64,000 bases of DNA from JAAFIP01 sp031367325 (GCA_031367325.1 JANLPQ010000033.1:27390-91389); one strand, 5' to 3'; shown: positions 41,314 to 50,873, numbered from the stretch's first letter. The notes: generated from the letters alone by a model not told the origin. A program made the numbers and translations.

Positions 41314-42936
41314 ATGAAGCAAGGTTTAAGTCTAGGCGCGTCGCAGCATCTGGCGCTCACGCCGCAGTTGCAGCAGTCGATTCGATTGCTGCAGTTGTCC
41401 ACCATGGAGCTAACGCAAGAGATCGAGCAAATGTTGCAAGACAACCCTTTCTTGGAACAAGACAGCGCAGAGCAGGGCTACGAAGAAGCGCTGCAAGCCG
41501 AGCGCGCTACGCAAGAACAGGCTAACGCGCAAAGCGAGGCCTTGGCAGATGCATACGCTGATCTGGGTGCAGACAGCTATGCTGATACCGCCCTGCAAGC
41601 CGAGACCGATTTTTCCAAATCACCAACCTCAACCAGCCAAGACACCGCGCCATCCAACGACACGGGCACCACAGACGCCACCCCAGAGCAAAATATTACC
41701 GATGACTGGGAAGGCGAGGGCAGCTACGACGTAGCCCCCGACGATGCTGAGTGGGGCAACGATGCACCATCCCGGTCTGCCTCGTCAAACGACGGGCAAG
41801 AGATAGACGCTGTCACGCTCAGCGCAGAGCATGTGAGTTTGTATGTGTTTTTGCACCGCCAGGCAGCAGTGCTGCGGCTGCAAGACGAAGACCGCGCAGC
41901 GCTGATGTTTTTGATCGAATCGTTGACTGACGATGGCTATCTAGAAGACGATTTTGAATCTTTGGCCGAAGGCTTAGGTGCCTCGACCTTGGAAGATATT
42001 GAAGAACTGGTGCAACGCTTTACCATGGCTTTAAAGCTATTGCACCACATGCAGCCCGAGGGGGTGGGCGCACGTAGCTTGGCCGAATGTTTAAGCTTGC
42101 AGTTGCGTGCCTTGCCACTGCACACTCCCGCACGCAGCGCAGCGCTGGCGGTATGCGCGCAACCCACAGATTTGCTGGCGCGGCGCGATGTAAAACGCTT
42201 AGTCACTTTGTGCGGCTTGTCGGCTGATGATGTCAAAGACGCTATTGCACTGATCGTGCGACTAGACCCCAAACCTGGCCGCCAGTTTGCTGATGTAGAG
42301 CGCAATATCATCACGCCCGATGTCATCGTCACCGCAGCAGGGCGCGGTAGTGCGGCCAAGTTCAGGGTGCAGCTTAATACGGCGGTGATGCCGCGTTTAA
42401 GAGTGCACGACATTTACGCGCAAGCGCTTAAAACGGGTAAAAGCGGCAGCCATGCCAACCTGCAAGGGCGCTTGCAAGAGGCCCGCTGGTTTATTAAAAA
42501 TATCCAGCAGCGCTTTGACACGATTTTGCGGGTGAGTAATGCGATTGTCGAGCGGCAGCGAAATTTTTTCACGCACGGTGCACTGGCTATGCGCCCGCTG
42601 GTGCTGCGCGAAATTGCCGATGAGCTGGGCCTGCATGAATCTACCATCAGCCGCGTTACCACCGCCAAATACATGTCGACGCCCTACGGCACGTTTGAGC
42701 TGAAATACTTTTTCGGCTCGGGCCTGAACACCGAAACCGGTGGCAACGCCTCTAGCACCGCAGTACGCGCTTTGATTGCACAGTTTATTGCTGCAGAAGA
42801 CCGCAAAAAGCCACTGTCTGATAATGCCATTGCCGACATGCTGAAAGAACAAGGCATCGAATGCGCACGTCGCACCGTAGCTAAATACCGCGAAGCCTTG
42901 CGCATCGCACCGACAAATTTACGTAAAACGCTTTAG
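41314..42936 (+). CDS. rpoN: RNA polymerase sigma-54 factor
   Basis: This is sigma-54, 540 residues, directing transcription from -24/-12 promoters with enhancer-binding proteins. Region I is Gln/Leu-rich (LALTPQLQQSIRLLQLSTME), region II is a long acidic stretch (about 60-165), and region III includes a helix-turn-helix (LREIADELGLHESTISRVTT). The RpoN box ARRTVAKYRE lies at about residues 518-527. ATG 41314 begins MKQGLSLGASQHLALTPQLQ; a longer frame overlaps lptB. Confidence 0.96.
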   Translation: MKQGLSLGASQHLALTPQLQQSIRLLQLSTMELTQEIEQMLQDNPFLEQDSAEQGYEEALQAERATQEQANAQSEALADAYADLGADSYADTALQAETDFSKSPTSTSQDTAPSNDTGTTDATPEQNITDDWEGEGSYDVAPDDAEWGNDAPSRSASSNDGQEIDAVTLSAEHVSLYVFLHRQAAVLRLQDEDRAALMFLIESLTDDGYLEDDFESLAEGLGASTLEDIEELVQRFTMALKLLHHMQPEGVGARSLAECLSLQLRALPLHTPARSAALAVCAQPTDLLARRDVKRLVTLCGLSADDVKDAIALIVRLDPKPGRQFADVERNIITPDVIVTAAGRGSAAKFRVQLNTAVMPRLRVHDIYAQALKTGKSGSHANLQGRLQEARWFIKNIQQRFDTILRVSNAIVERQRNFFTHGALAMRPLVLREIADELGLHESTISRVTTAKYMSTPYGTFELKYFFGSGLNTETGGNASSTAVRALIAQFIAAEDRKKPLSDNAIADMLKEQGIECARRTVAKYREALRIAPTNLRKTL

Positions 42937-42990
42937 CGCGCCAGCTAAAGTGTATTGGAGGTTTGCAAGGCAAGCCTCAAGAAAGCTTCT

Positions 42991-44238
42991 ATGTCCATGA
43001 ACCATCTTCAATTGTTTCTACCCTGCGCAGGCGGCGTAGAAGAACTGCTAGGCCACGAAGTGCATGCCATTACCAAGCAGCCTGTCAGCGTGCTGCGCGG
43101 CGGCGTAACGCTAGAAGGTTCGTGGCGCGACGTGATGCAGTTAAATCTGTGGAGCCGCTTGGCCGTGCGCGTGATGGTGCAGCTGCAGCACCGCCCCTAC
43201 CGCAACGAGAAAGATTTGTACGACGCCGCCAGCGATGTAGCGTGGGAGCTGTGGTTTACCAATAAAAACACTTTCAAAATCGACATGACGTCGCAGCACA
43301 GCCCGCTGAAGAGTTTGAACTTTGCCGCGCTGACGATTAAAGACGCCGTGGCCGACCGCTTTCGTAACAAGTCTGGCGCACGGCCCGATGTAGACACGCA
43401 CTGGCCCCATGTACGCATCCACGCGCACTTAAACACCGACACCGTCACACTGTATATCGACACCAGCGGCGAACCACTGTTTAAACGCGGCTGGCGGCTA
43501 GACAAAGGCGATGCACCTTTGAAAGAAACTCTAGCCGCTGCCATGCTGGCCGCCAGTGGCTGGCAGCCCGACCAACCGCTGTACGACCCCTGCTGCGGTA
43601 GCGGCACCATTGCCATAGAGGCAGCGCAAATGGCATTGAACATTGCACCCGGTTTGTTGCGGGAATTTGCATTCGAGCGGTACTTGCCGTTTCAAAGGCA
43701 TGTGTGGGAGCCTATCAAGCAGCAGGCGGCAGATGCTGGGCTGCCCGGCCCGGCTAACGACAGCGAGATTACTATTTTTGGTAGCGATGTCGCCCACCGC
43801 ATGGTAGATTTTGCACAACGCAATGCCGAGCGCGCAGGCGTAGCCCATGCCGTGCAACTGCGCGGTGGCGACGCACTGCAGCGCATGCCGCCGTGCGCAG
43901 CCAGCGCCACTCTGAAGCCCGTGATGATGATTAACCCGCCGTACGGCGAGCGTATTGATGTAGCGGGCGTGTCGGCCAAGCAAGGGCCTGACGCTGACGA
44001 CTTTTTTGTGCAATTAGCCACCCATTGGAAAACGCACTTTGATGGCTGGACCGCGTGGATCCTTGCGCCAGATATGAAACTTCCGGGCCGTATGCGCCTG
44101 AAAGAATCACGCCGTGTGCCAATGTGGAACGGCCCTATCGAATGCCGATTGTTCAAATTTGACGTGCAAGGCCGCAGGCCACCGACTGACAAAGATGTGC
44201 CACCGGTGAAGTCAGTTACACAAGGCGACGCTGCGTGA
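42991..44238 (+). CDS. THUMP-domain class I RNA methyltransferase (RlmL N-terminal-like)
   Basis: This 415-residue protein combines an N-terminal ferredoxin-like/THUMP region (LFLPCAGGVEELLGHEVHAI, LYDAASDVAWELWFTNKNTF) with a methyltransferase core (YDPCCGSGTIAIEAAQMALN). The catalytic NPPY appears as MMINPPYGERIDVAG. It resembles the N-terminal half of E. coli RlmL, which makes m2G2445 in 23S rRNA, and probably methylates a guanine in rRNA. The C-terminal RlmK-like half is absent, which is usual in this group. It overlaps the PIN gene by four bases (GTGA). Confidence 0.92.
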   Translation: MSMNHLQLFLPCAGGVEELLGHEVHAITKQPVSVLRGGVTLEGSWRDVMQLNLWSRLAVRVMVQLQHRPYRNEKDLYDAASDVAWELWFTNKNTFKIDMTSQHSPLKSLNFAALTIKDAVADRFRNKSGARPDVDTHWPHVRIHAHLNTDTVTLYIDTSGEPLFKRGWRLDKGDAPLKETLAAAMLAASGWQPDQPLYDPCCGSGTIAIEAAQMALNIAPGLLREFAFERYLPFQRHVWEPIKQQAADAGLPGPANDSEITIFGSDVAHRMVDFAQRNAERAGVAHAVQLRGGDALQRMPPCAASATLKPVMMINPPYGERIDVAGVSAKQGPDADDFFVQLATHWKTHFDGWTAWILAPDMKLPGRMRLKESRRVPMWNGPIECRLFKFDVQGRRPPTDKDVPPVKSVTQGDAA

Positions 44239-44651
44239 GCGTGCGTGCGCTGGTGCTAGACACCAATATTGTTTTAGACTTATTTATATTTAGCGATCCG
44301 CGTTGTGATGCGCTCAAGCTGGGGTTACGCGAGGCACGTTTGCAATGGATCAGCACGCAAGTGATGCGCGATGAGCTAGAGCGCGTGCTAGCCTACACCC
44401 ATCTGCAACCGCGTATGGCGTTCTACCAAGTGACTGCAGCGCAGGTGCTGGCGCAGTTTGATGCGGGTGTGCTGCTAGTGGGCACTGCGCCTCGTGCGGT
44501 GTATGTGTGCAAAGACGAAGACGATCAAAAGTTTATTGATCTTGCAGTGGAGCACCGCGCTGTTTTGGTGAGTAAAGACAAAGCTGTGTTGTGCATGCGC
44601 AAGCGCTTGGTAAATTTAGGAGTAGTAGTGAGCAGTCAATGGTCAGCGTAG
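44235..44651 (+). CDS. PIN-domain protein (putative toxin-like nuclease)
   Basis: This is a 138-residue PIN-fold protein. Acidic active-site residues are visible in VLDTNIVLDLFIFSDPR, in VMRDELERVLAY and in DEDDQKFIDLAVEH, with SKDKAVL near the end. It resembles stand-alone PIN proteins often annotated as toxins of the VapC superfamily, but no antitoxin gene is next to it. The GTG start overlaps the methyltransferase stop, so it may have a housekeeping RNA role instead. Confidence 0.88.
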   Translation: MSVRALVLDTNIVLDLFIFSDPRCDALKLGLREARLQWISTQVMRDELERVLAYTHLQPRMAFYQVTAAQVLAQFDAGVLLVGTAPRAVYVCKDEDDQKFIDLAVEHRAVLVSKDKAVLCMRKRLVNLGVVVSSQWSA

Positions 44652-44705
44652 TTGATGCATATAGCTACGCTCTATTGCTTCAGCGGAGTGTTATTTGGTT
44701 GGTTT

Positions 44706-44945
44706 GCGCACCGGAGAGTTGGTTACTTTGTTAGCGTACGCACCGGAGAGTTGGTTGCTCGGTTAGCGTGCGCGACGGAGAGCTGGACTCGAGCCGGGCA
44801 TCTCTTTCGCGAAAACCGCTCCGAAAGCACGCGCGAACTTCGGGTTTTGATTGGCCAGCTTTTGCACCGCGCGCCTTTCTACATATTTTTCATCGAGACG
44901 GACCCGACTCGTCACATTATTCTTTGCTTGGGTTGAACAGCCCGC
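44706..44945 (+). repeat. long repeat (family C), copy 1, with 32-bp direct repeats
   Basis: GGAGAG-containing units recur at 32-bp spacing (44710, 44742, 44774). They are followed by GGACTCGAGCCGGGCATCTC, TTTTGCACCGCGCGCCTT and TTTGCTTGGGTTGAACAGCC. The same order occurs in inverted orientation at 51830-52064. Confidence 0.8.
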
Positions 44946-45031
44946 GTTTCGGAAAGATTTACCCGGTGACTATCCATAGTTTCGTCACAGAGTTGTCGGC
45001 GACTACCCGTAGCGCGCAATCATCGTAGCAA

Positions 45032-45104
45032 GTGAGATAGCGTGTGCCAACCGCCCGATTTCTGGTATCCCCAGTATGAGGGCGGTTGGCATACGCTATC
45101 TCAC
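45032..45104. repeat. hairpin with 25-bp arms
   Basis: Arms 45032-45056 and 45080-45104 (starting GTGAGATAGCGT and ending ACGCTATCTCAC) are complementary with one mismatch around a 23-base spacer. No T-run follows on either strand, so it is not a typical terminator. Confidence 0.85.
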
Positions 45105-45238
45105 CACCCGGAGACTAAGCTGATGCGACACGATAACCAACAATGCCAGCCAAGCGATGATGCAGCGCGATTCGCTTTGTCGCCGCAGTTTACGATACAA
45201 GAATATTAATCTTCAAGCCAAATCAACAAAATTGACCG

Positions 45239-46915
45239 TTACTTTTTATCACGCAACTCACGGCGCAAAATTTTCCCTACAGGTGTTTTAGGCAAATCAG
45301 TGCGAAACTCAACCACTTTGGGTTGTTTGTAGCCCGTTAAATTCGCGCGGCAATAGTCGCGCACTTGAGCTTCAGTCAGCGTGACGTCTTTCTTTACGAT
45401 CACCAGTTTCACGGCCTCGCCAGTTTTCTCATCTGCTACGCCTACCACTGCGCACTCCATCACGCCGGCTAGTTGTGCCACCACGTCTTCTATCTCGTTG
45501 GGGTAGACGTTAAAGCCACTGACCAGCACCATGTCTTTCTTGCGATCTACTATTTTGAAATAACCGCGCTGGTCCATGATGCCGATGTCGCCCGATTTAA
45601 AGTAGCCTTCAGGTGTCATTACCTTGGCCGTCTCGTCCGGGCGCTGCCAATAGCCCGCCATTACCTGCGGGCCTTTGATGGCGATTTCGCCGGGCTGGCC
45701 TAGCGGTACCTCGTTGCCGTCATCGTCCAAACATTTCAGGTCGGTGTTGGGCAACGGCAGGCCGATGGCGCCGCTGTAGTCTGTGCTGTCTGTCGGGTTG
45801 CAGGTGGCCGATGGTGATGTCTCCGATAGCCCATAGCCTTCGCAAATAGAGCAACCGGTCTTTTCTAGCCACAGCTTGGCCACAGCGCCCTGCACGGCCA
45901 TGCCGCCACCGACTGAAATTTTTAAATGGCTCCAATCCACGGTATTGAAATCTGGATGGTTGGCCAAGCCATTGAACAAAGTGTTCACTGCAGGGAAGCT
46001 GTGAATTTTATGTTGGGCTAGCTCTTTCAATACAGCGCTCAGGTCGCGTGGGTTGGGAATCAAAATACCTTTGCCGCCTGTGCGCATGCCCAGCATCATG
46101 TTCACCGTGAACGCGAAGATGTGGTACAGCGGCAGTGCAACTACGCTGACTTGTTGTTCGCCAGCGGCCAGCTTGCGCATGGCAGGCTCGTTCCACGCTT
46201 CAGACTGCAGCACGTTGGCGATCACATTGCGGTGCAACAGCACAGCGCCTTTGCTTACGCCCGTAGTGCCGCCTGTGTATTGCAATACCGCGATGTCATC
46301 GGCCTTCAGGTCTGGTTTTTTCAAGGTGCCGCTGGTGCCGCGCGCAATGGCGTCGTTAAAGCGCACTGCCCCCGGCAAGCTGTAGACGGGCACCATTTTT
46401 TTCACGTTACGTACTACATAATTGACCAATGCACCTTTAAGCAGGCCCAGCCTGTCACCCATGGCCGCTATCACTACATGTTTAACGCCAGTGTTCTTAA
46501 TGCATTGCTCTAGCGTGATGGCAAAATTTTCAATAATCACAACCGCTTTCGCACCCGAGTCTTTCAGCTGGTGCTCAAGCTCGCGTGGTGTGTACAGTGG
46601 GTTGACGTTGACCACGACAAAGCCCGCACGCAAAATAGCTGCTACGGTAATAGGGTATTGCGGTGTGTTGGGCATCATGATGGCGATGCGGTCGCCCTTG
46701 GCAAGGCCCAAGCTTTGCAAGTAGGCGGCAAATGCACTGCTGAGCGAATCCGTTTGTGCGAAGGTGATGTTTTTGCCCATAAAACTATAGGCCACGCGCT
46801 GGGCGTATTTTTGGAAGCTCTCTTCCATCAGGCCCACGAGGGAGCTGTACTGATTGACATCGATATCGGCAGGTACGCCTTGCGGGTAAGACGATAGCCA
46901 AGGACGATTGCTCAT
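45239..46915 (-). CDS. fadD: long-chain fatty-acid--CoA ligase
   Basis: This is an acyl-CoA synthetase of the ANL (AMP-binding) superfamily, 558 residues, activating fatty acids with ATP and CoA. The P-loop-like YTGGTTGVSKGAVLLHRNVI, the motif EGYGLSETSPSATCNPTDS, SGDIGIMDQRGYFKIVDRKK and a C-terminal catalytic Lys in LPKTPVGKILRRELRDKK are present. A GGAGAAAAAT ribosome-binding site precedes the start. It provides acyl-CoA for beta-oxidation and possibly polyhydroxyalkanoate synthesis, which PhaM nearby supports. Confidence 0.95.
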   Translation of the reverse strand: MSNRPWLSSYPQGVPADIDVNQYSSLVGLMEESFQKYAQRVAYSFMGKNITFAQTDSLSSAFAAYLQSLGLAKGDRIAIMMPNTPQYPITVAAILRAGFVVVNVNPLYTPRELEHQLKDSGAKAVVIIENFAITLEQCIKNTGVKHVVIAAMGDRLGLLKGALVNYVVRNVKKMVPVYSLPGAVRFNDAIARGTSGTLKKPDLKADDIAVLQYTGGTTGVSKGAVLLHRNVIANVLQSEAWNEPAMRKLAAGEQQVSVVALPLYHIFAFTVNMMLGMRTGGKGILIPNPRDLSAVLKELAQHKIHSFPAVNTLFNGLANHPDFNTVDWSHLKISVGGGMAVQGAVAKLWLEKTGCSICEGYGLSETSPSATCNPTDSTDYSGAIGLPLPNTDLKCLDDDGNEVPLGQPGEIAIKGPQVMAGYWQRPDETAKVMTPEGYFKSGDIGIMDQRGYFKIVDRKKDMVLVSGFNVYPNEIEDVVAQLAGVMECAVVGVADEKTGEAVKLVIVKKDVTLTEAQVRDYCRANLTGYKQPKVVEFRTDLPKTPVGKILRRELRDKK

Positions 46916-47033
46916 TATTTTTCTCCAAACTGCGGCGTGTAAAACAACCCACTATTTTGTCTCTAAGCGCTGGCTAGACGCATTAGGTTTTCCCTAGTGC
47001 AGCACTGCCTGGCGCTTGAATAGCCCGCACCAT

Positions 47034-47060
47034 AAAAAAGCCAACCGCTAGGGTTGGCTT
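47034..47060 (-). terminator. rho-independent terminator of the pnt operon
   Basis: Read on the minus strand, AAGCCAACC and GGTTGGCTT form a stem around CTAGC followed by TTTTTT. It lies 37 bp beyond the pntB stop. Confidence 0.92.
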
Positions 47061-47096
47061 AACACTTACGCAATGCACATGTGGTGCAAGATGTGT

Positions 47097-48521
47097 TTAC
47101 TCCACGGCTTTGACCATATCTTCAATCACTTTTTTGGCATCACCAAACACCATCATGGTTTTGTCCATGTAGAACAATTCATTATCTAAGCCGGCATAAC
47201 CTGCCGCCATGGAGCGCTTGTTCACGATAATAGTTTTAGCTTTGTAGGCCTCAAGTATCGGCATGCCGTAAATAGCGCTGCCCTTGGTATGCGCTGCAGG
47301 GTTGACCACATCGTTGGCTCCCAAGATGATGGCAACGTCTGCTTGGCCAAACTCACCGTTGATGTCTTCCATCTCGTAGACCTGGTCGTACGGTACTTCG
47401 GCCTCGGCCAATAGCACGTTCATATGGCCCGGCATACGGCCCGCCACGGGGTGGATAGCGTATTTAACATTGATGCCTTTGGCAGTGAGCTTTGCGGCCA
47501 GCTCTTTGACAGCGTGCTGCGCGCGCGCCACGGCCAAGCCGTAGCCCGGCACGATCACCACGGTCTCGGCATTGCCTAATACAAAAGCTGCATCATCCGC
47601 ACTGCCGCTTTTAACCGGGCGCTGTTCTTTGGCGCCCGCCACCGCAGATGTTGCCTCGCCGCCGAAGCCGCCCAAGATCACGTTAAAGAAACTGCGGTTC
47701 ATGGCCTTGCACATGATGTAGGACAAGATAGCGCCCGACGAACCCACCAGCGAGCCCGCAATAATCAACATGCTGTTGTTCAAGCTAAACCCAATGCCCG
47801 CTGCGGCCCAGCCGCTGTAGCTGTTAAGCATTGACACCACCACCGGCATGTCGGCACCTCCAATGGGAATAATGATCAGCACACCCATGACAAACGCCAT
47901 TGCGGTGGCAATAGCAAAATACAGTGGTTCACCTGTGAAGGTAAACAGGCCAATGTTGGCCAGCAAAATAATGCCGAGCACCAAGTTAAGTTTGTGCTGA
48001 CCGCTAAACTGCACTGGCGCGCCTTGAAACAAGCGAAATTTATAAGTGCCCGACAGTTTGCCAAAAGCAATCACCGAACCACTGAACGTGACGGCACCGA
48101 TCACCGAGCCCAGCGCCAGCTCTAGCCGGTTGCCTGCAGGAATCGCCATGCCTTTGGCAGCGATTTGAAAAGCCCAAGGTTCTACCACCGCAGCAATGGC
48201 AATAAACACTGCTGCCAAGCCGATCATGCTGTGGAAAAACGCCACCAGCTCGGGCATTTTGGTCATCTCTACAGTTTTAGCACGGTACGCGCCATAGCCG
48301 CCGCCCATGACCACCCCTAACAGCACCCACGCTAAACCCATCAAATTACCGCTGGCAATTTGCACAATCAACGCACCCGTGGTCAGCACAGCGATCGTCA
48401 TGCCGATCATGCCAAACAAGTTGCCGCGAATCGACGTAGTGGGATGGCTCAAACCTTTAAGCGCTTGAATAAAGCAAACAGACGCTACCAAATACAGCAG
48501 CGTAACAACGTTCATACTCAT
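47097..48521 (-). CDS. pntB: NAD(P) transhydrogenase subunit beta
   Basis: This is the beta subunit of the proton-translocating transhydrogenase, 474 residues. About nine membrane helices span residues 1-270, followed by the NADP-binding domain with IVPGYGLAVARAQHAVKELA, HPVAGRMPGHMNVLLAEAEV and VILGANDVVNPAAH. The enzyme uses the proton gradient to make NADPH from NADH. The gene overlaps pntA2 by four bases and ends before a clear terminator. Confidence 0.96.
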   Translation of the reverse strand: MSMNVVTLLYLVASVCFIQALKGLSHPTTSIRGNLFGMIGMTIAVLTTGALIVQIASGNLMGLAWVLLGVVMGGGYGAYRAKTVEMTKMPELVAFFHSMIGLAAVFIAIAAVVEPWAFQIAAKGMAIPAGNRLELALGSVIGAVTFSGSVIAFGKLSGTYKFRLFQGAPVQFSGQHKLNLVLGIILLANIGLFTFTGEPLYFAIATAMAFVMGVLIIIPIGGADMPVVVSMLNSYSGWAAAGIGFSLNNSMLIIAGSLVGSSGAILSYIMCKAMNRSFFNVILGGFGGEATSAVAGAKEQRPVKSGSADDAAFVLGNAETVVIVPGYGLAVARAQHAVKELAAKLTAKGINVKYAIHPVAGRMPGHMNVLLAEAEVPYDQVYEMEDINGEFGQADVAIILGANDVVNPAAHTKGSAIYGMPILEAYKAKTIIVNKRSMAAGYAGLDNELFYMDKTMMVFGDAKKVIEDMVKAVE

Positions 48522-48844
48522 TTGCCTGCTCCTTCAATCTGCGCAGGCGCTTTCTTGTCTTTCTTTCTGAACATCTCCAGCATGCGGCGCGTGACCAAGA
48601 AGCCGCCAAACACGTTGACCGCCGCCAGCGCTACAGCCAGCACGCCCATGGTTTTGCCTAAACCGGTTTCAGTTAATGCAGCCGCTAGCATGGCACCCAC
48701 AATTACGATGGCGCTGATGGCGTTTGTCACCGCCATCAGCGGTGTGTGCAAGGCAGGCGTCACAGTCCACACTACGTGGTAGCCCACGTAGATGGCCAGC
48801 ACGAAGATGATGAGGTTAAGGATGGTGGGAGATACGATGTCCAT
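48518..48844 (-). CDS. pntA2: NAD(P) transhydrogenase subunit alpha part 2
   Basis: This is the membrane part of the split alpha subunit, 108 residues. Three to four helices are seen (ILNLIIFVLAIYVGYHVVWT, AISAIVIVGAMLAAALTETG, MGVLAVALAAVNVFGGFLVT). In split-type transhydrogenases this polypeptide joins PntA1 and PntB to form the proton channel. It overlaps pntB by four bases. Confidence 0.94.
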   Translation of the reverse strand: MDIVSPTILNLIIFVLAIYVGYHVVWTVTPALHTPLMAVTNAISAIVIVGAMLAAALTETGLGKTMGVLAVALAAVNVFGGFLVTRRMLEMFRKKDKKAPAQIEGAGK

Positions 48845-48877
48845 GGTGTTGTCTGGCTCTGGTGATGAATAGATGGA

Positions 48878-49603
48878 TTATTTTTGCGACACAGGAGAAA
48901 ACTCAAGTTTCGGGACAGGCAAGCCGCCACGGAACGAGCTTAAAGTTTCTACTGCCGATTCAGCAAACTGGTCGGCCCACGCTGCAATAGCAGGCGAAAG
49001 ACCTGCTGGTACTTGGGCTGCCGGTTTTGCACCGGGCAAACCCGTGAAGTTGGGCGTGAACATGCCTTCAGCGTGGATGATGACGCCGCCTTTGGCTGTC
49101 ACGTGCAAGTACAGAAAATACGCTTCATTTGTGGCTATACCGCTGGCGCCTACCAATTTACTTGCTTTGTCTAGGCCTTGAAGCGGACCTTTCAACAGTG
49201 TTTCTACAGTGTAGGGTCCTGCAATATAGACGCAGCGATAATTCTCCAGTTTGGAGTCATTGAAATCACGAACGTAGGCTTGCGGATCTTCACCACACTT
49301 GCCTACACGGGTATAAACCTGCGAGCGTCCCCAAGTTGATCCCACATACAAAATAGCTTGCGGTTTGGCATCCGCCCCCGGCAACGTCAATACTTTTGCC
49401 TTGCCGCGAATGGTTCCAGCTGCCGAACTTACCTCAAGGTTGTAAGGCAGTTCTTCGCTGGACTGCCAACCTTCTTCGGCAAACGACAGCGTGACGCGAC
49501 CCGCATCCACAGTGGTTCCCGCGACAGCTGAGCCTGCAAGCAGCGTTAACAGTAAAAATAATGCGTTGGGAAGTTTGTAATGTTGCTTCATAAGTCTTGG
49601 CAT
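48878..49603 (-). CDS. exported protein of unknown function within the pnt operon
   Basis: This 241-residue protein has a signal peptide (LPNALFLLLTLLAGSAVAG, cleavage after AVA-G). The mature part is beta-rich, with VTLSFAEEGWQSSEELPYNL, two cysteines (GKCGEDP, ENYRCVY) that may form a disulfide, and a C-terminal segment AIAAWADQFAESAVETLSSF. I do not recognise a family. The AAGG before its start lies over the last codons of pntA1, four bases upstream, and pntA2 follows after 33 bp, so it is co-transcribed with the transhydrogenase genes. An alternative start is ATG 49591. Confidence 0.8.
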   Translation of the reverse strand: MPRLMKQHYKLPNALFLLLTLLAGSAVAGTTVDAGRVTLSFAEEGWQSSEELPYNLEVSSAAGTIRGKAKVLTLPGADAKPQAILYVGSTWGRSQVYTRVGKCGEDPQAYVRDFNDSKLENYRCVYIAGPYTVETLLKGPLQGLDKASKLVGASGIATNEAYFLYLHVTAKGGVIIHAEGMFTPNFTGLPGAKPAAQVPAGLSPAIAAWADQFAESAVETLSSFRGGLPVPKLEFSPVSQK

Positions 49604-49606
49604 TTT

Positions 49607-50740
49607 TTAGGCCTTACGCTTTAACTCACCACCCTGCGTCATCAAGCACGCAGCCACAATGTCGTCTTCCATATCAACCTTAATCCCGCCTTCTTTAGGC
49701 AAAATCAACTTCAAAAAATCCAACACATTGCGGGCGTACAGCGCAGACGAATCTGCAGCTACCAAAGCAGGCAGATTGGTGTCGCCCACAATGGTCACGC
49801 CGTGCTTGACCACGGTTTTATCTGCTTCAGACAAGGGGCAATTACCGCCCACACCAGCGGGCCCTTTGCCTGCGGCAATATCCACAATCACCGAGCCGGG
49901 TTTCATGGACTTGACCATGTCTTCGGTAATCAAAGTGGGTGCTGCACGACCGGGAATCAACGCAGTAGAAATCACGATGTCGGCGGCAGCTACGCGCTTA
50001 GCTACTTCAACGGCTTGGCGCGCCAGCCAGCTAGGCGGCATGGGCTTGGCATAGCCACCCATACCGACGGCGGCTTCTTTTTCTTCGGGCGTGTCGTAGG
50101 ACACGTCGATAAATTTGCCGCCCAATGATTCGATTTGCTCTTTCACGCTGGGGCGCACGTCAGACGCTTCGATCACTGCGCCCAATCGCTTGGCAGTGGC
50201 AATAGCTTGCAAGCCCGCCACGCCCACGCCCAGTATCACAACGCGGGCGGCTTTCACCGTGCCTGCTGCGGTCATCAGCATGGGGAAAAAGCGCTGGTAC
50301 TTGTCCGCTGCCATCATCACGGCTTTGTAGCCTGCAATGTTGGCCTGCGATGACAGCACATCCATGCTTTGTGCGCGCGTGGTGCGGGGTGCCGCCTCCA
50401 GTGCAAAGCTGGTCACGCCGGCGGTGGCTAATCGTTGCAAGCCGTCTGCATCAAATGGGTTCAGCATGCCCACCACGGTGCTGCCAGTTTGCAAAAGCGG
50501 TACCTCCGACGCAGCCGGTGCACGCACTTTAAGTACCAAGTCGCAGCTGTACGCCCCGGCGGCATCGGTAATTTGCGCGCCTGCGGCCTCAAAGGCGGCA
50601 TCGGTCACGCTGGCGGCTAGGCCCGCACCACTTTGCACCACGATGGTATGCCCTTGGGCGGTCAGTTTTTTAACGGTTTCGGGGGTTGCTGCTACCCTCG
50701 TCTCGCCTGCCAGTATCTCGGACGGTACGCCCACACGCAT
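49607..50740 (-). CDS. pntA1: NAD(P) transhydrogenase subunit alpha part 1
   Basis: This is the NAD(H)-binding soluble part of the split alpha subunit, 377 residues, with an alanine-dehydrogenase-like fold. The N-terminal MRVGVPSEILAGETRVAATP, the Rossmann segment VVILGVGVAGLQAIATAKRL and GAVIEASDVRPSVKEQIESL are diagnostic, as is SVIVDIAAGKGPAGVGGNCP. It leads the pnt operon and is divergent from the NUDIX gene. Confidence 0.95.
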   Translation of the reverse strand: MRVGVPSEILAGETRVAATPETVKKLTAQGHTIVVQSGAGLAASVTDAAFEAAGAQITDAAGAYSCDLVLKVRAPAASEVPLLQTGSTVVGMLNPFDADGLQRLATAGVTSFALEAAPRTTRAQSMDVLSSQANIAGYKAVMMAADKYQRFFPMLMTAAGTVKAARVVILGVGVAGLQAIATAKRLGAVIEASDVRPSVKEQIESLGGKFIDVSYDTPEEKEAAVGMGGYAKPMPPSWLARQAVEVAKRVAAADIVISTALIPGRAAPTLITEDMVKSMKPGSVIVDIAAGKGPAGVGGNCPLSEADKTVVKHGVTIVGDTNLPALVAADSSALYARNVLDFLKLILPKEGGIKVDMEDDIVAACLMTQGGELKRKA

Positions 50741-50873
50741 GGCTGGTCTCCTCTAAGTAATGAAATAATTATTGACTTACAGCTTACACGACTTTACGCG
50801 CATTTCACAAGGCGGTTAACGCCCGTTTAGATGTGTTTGGAATAAGCACTCTAACCATTTGCATAATGTGGGG

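Larger units (their letters stand above)
44652..45238. other. 587-bp gap with repeats and a long hairpin
   Basis: No convincing gene is present. The gap holds a 32-bp-period direct repeat (44706-44790), the plus-oriented copy of a long repeat (44760-44945) and a 25-bp-arm hairpin (45032-45104). Small frames over the repeat (for example with SSRASLSRKPLRKHAR) are probably not translated. Confidence 0.6.

Noticed and set aside
44706..44790. Possible CRISPR array because of the 32-bp periodicity
   Set aside because: There are fewer than three units, no unique spacers, and no cas genes nearby.
44652..45028. Small frames over family C repeat copy 1 (and a similar one at 51799-52032)
   Set aside because: They are carried by repeat DNA in both locations, the two versions diverge by frame changes, and neither has a ribosome-binding site.
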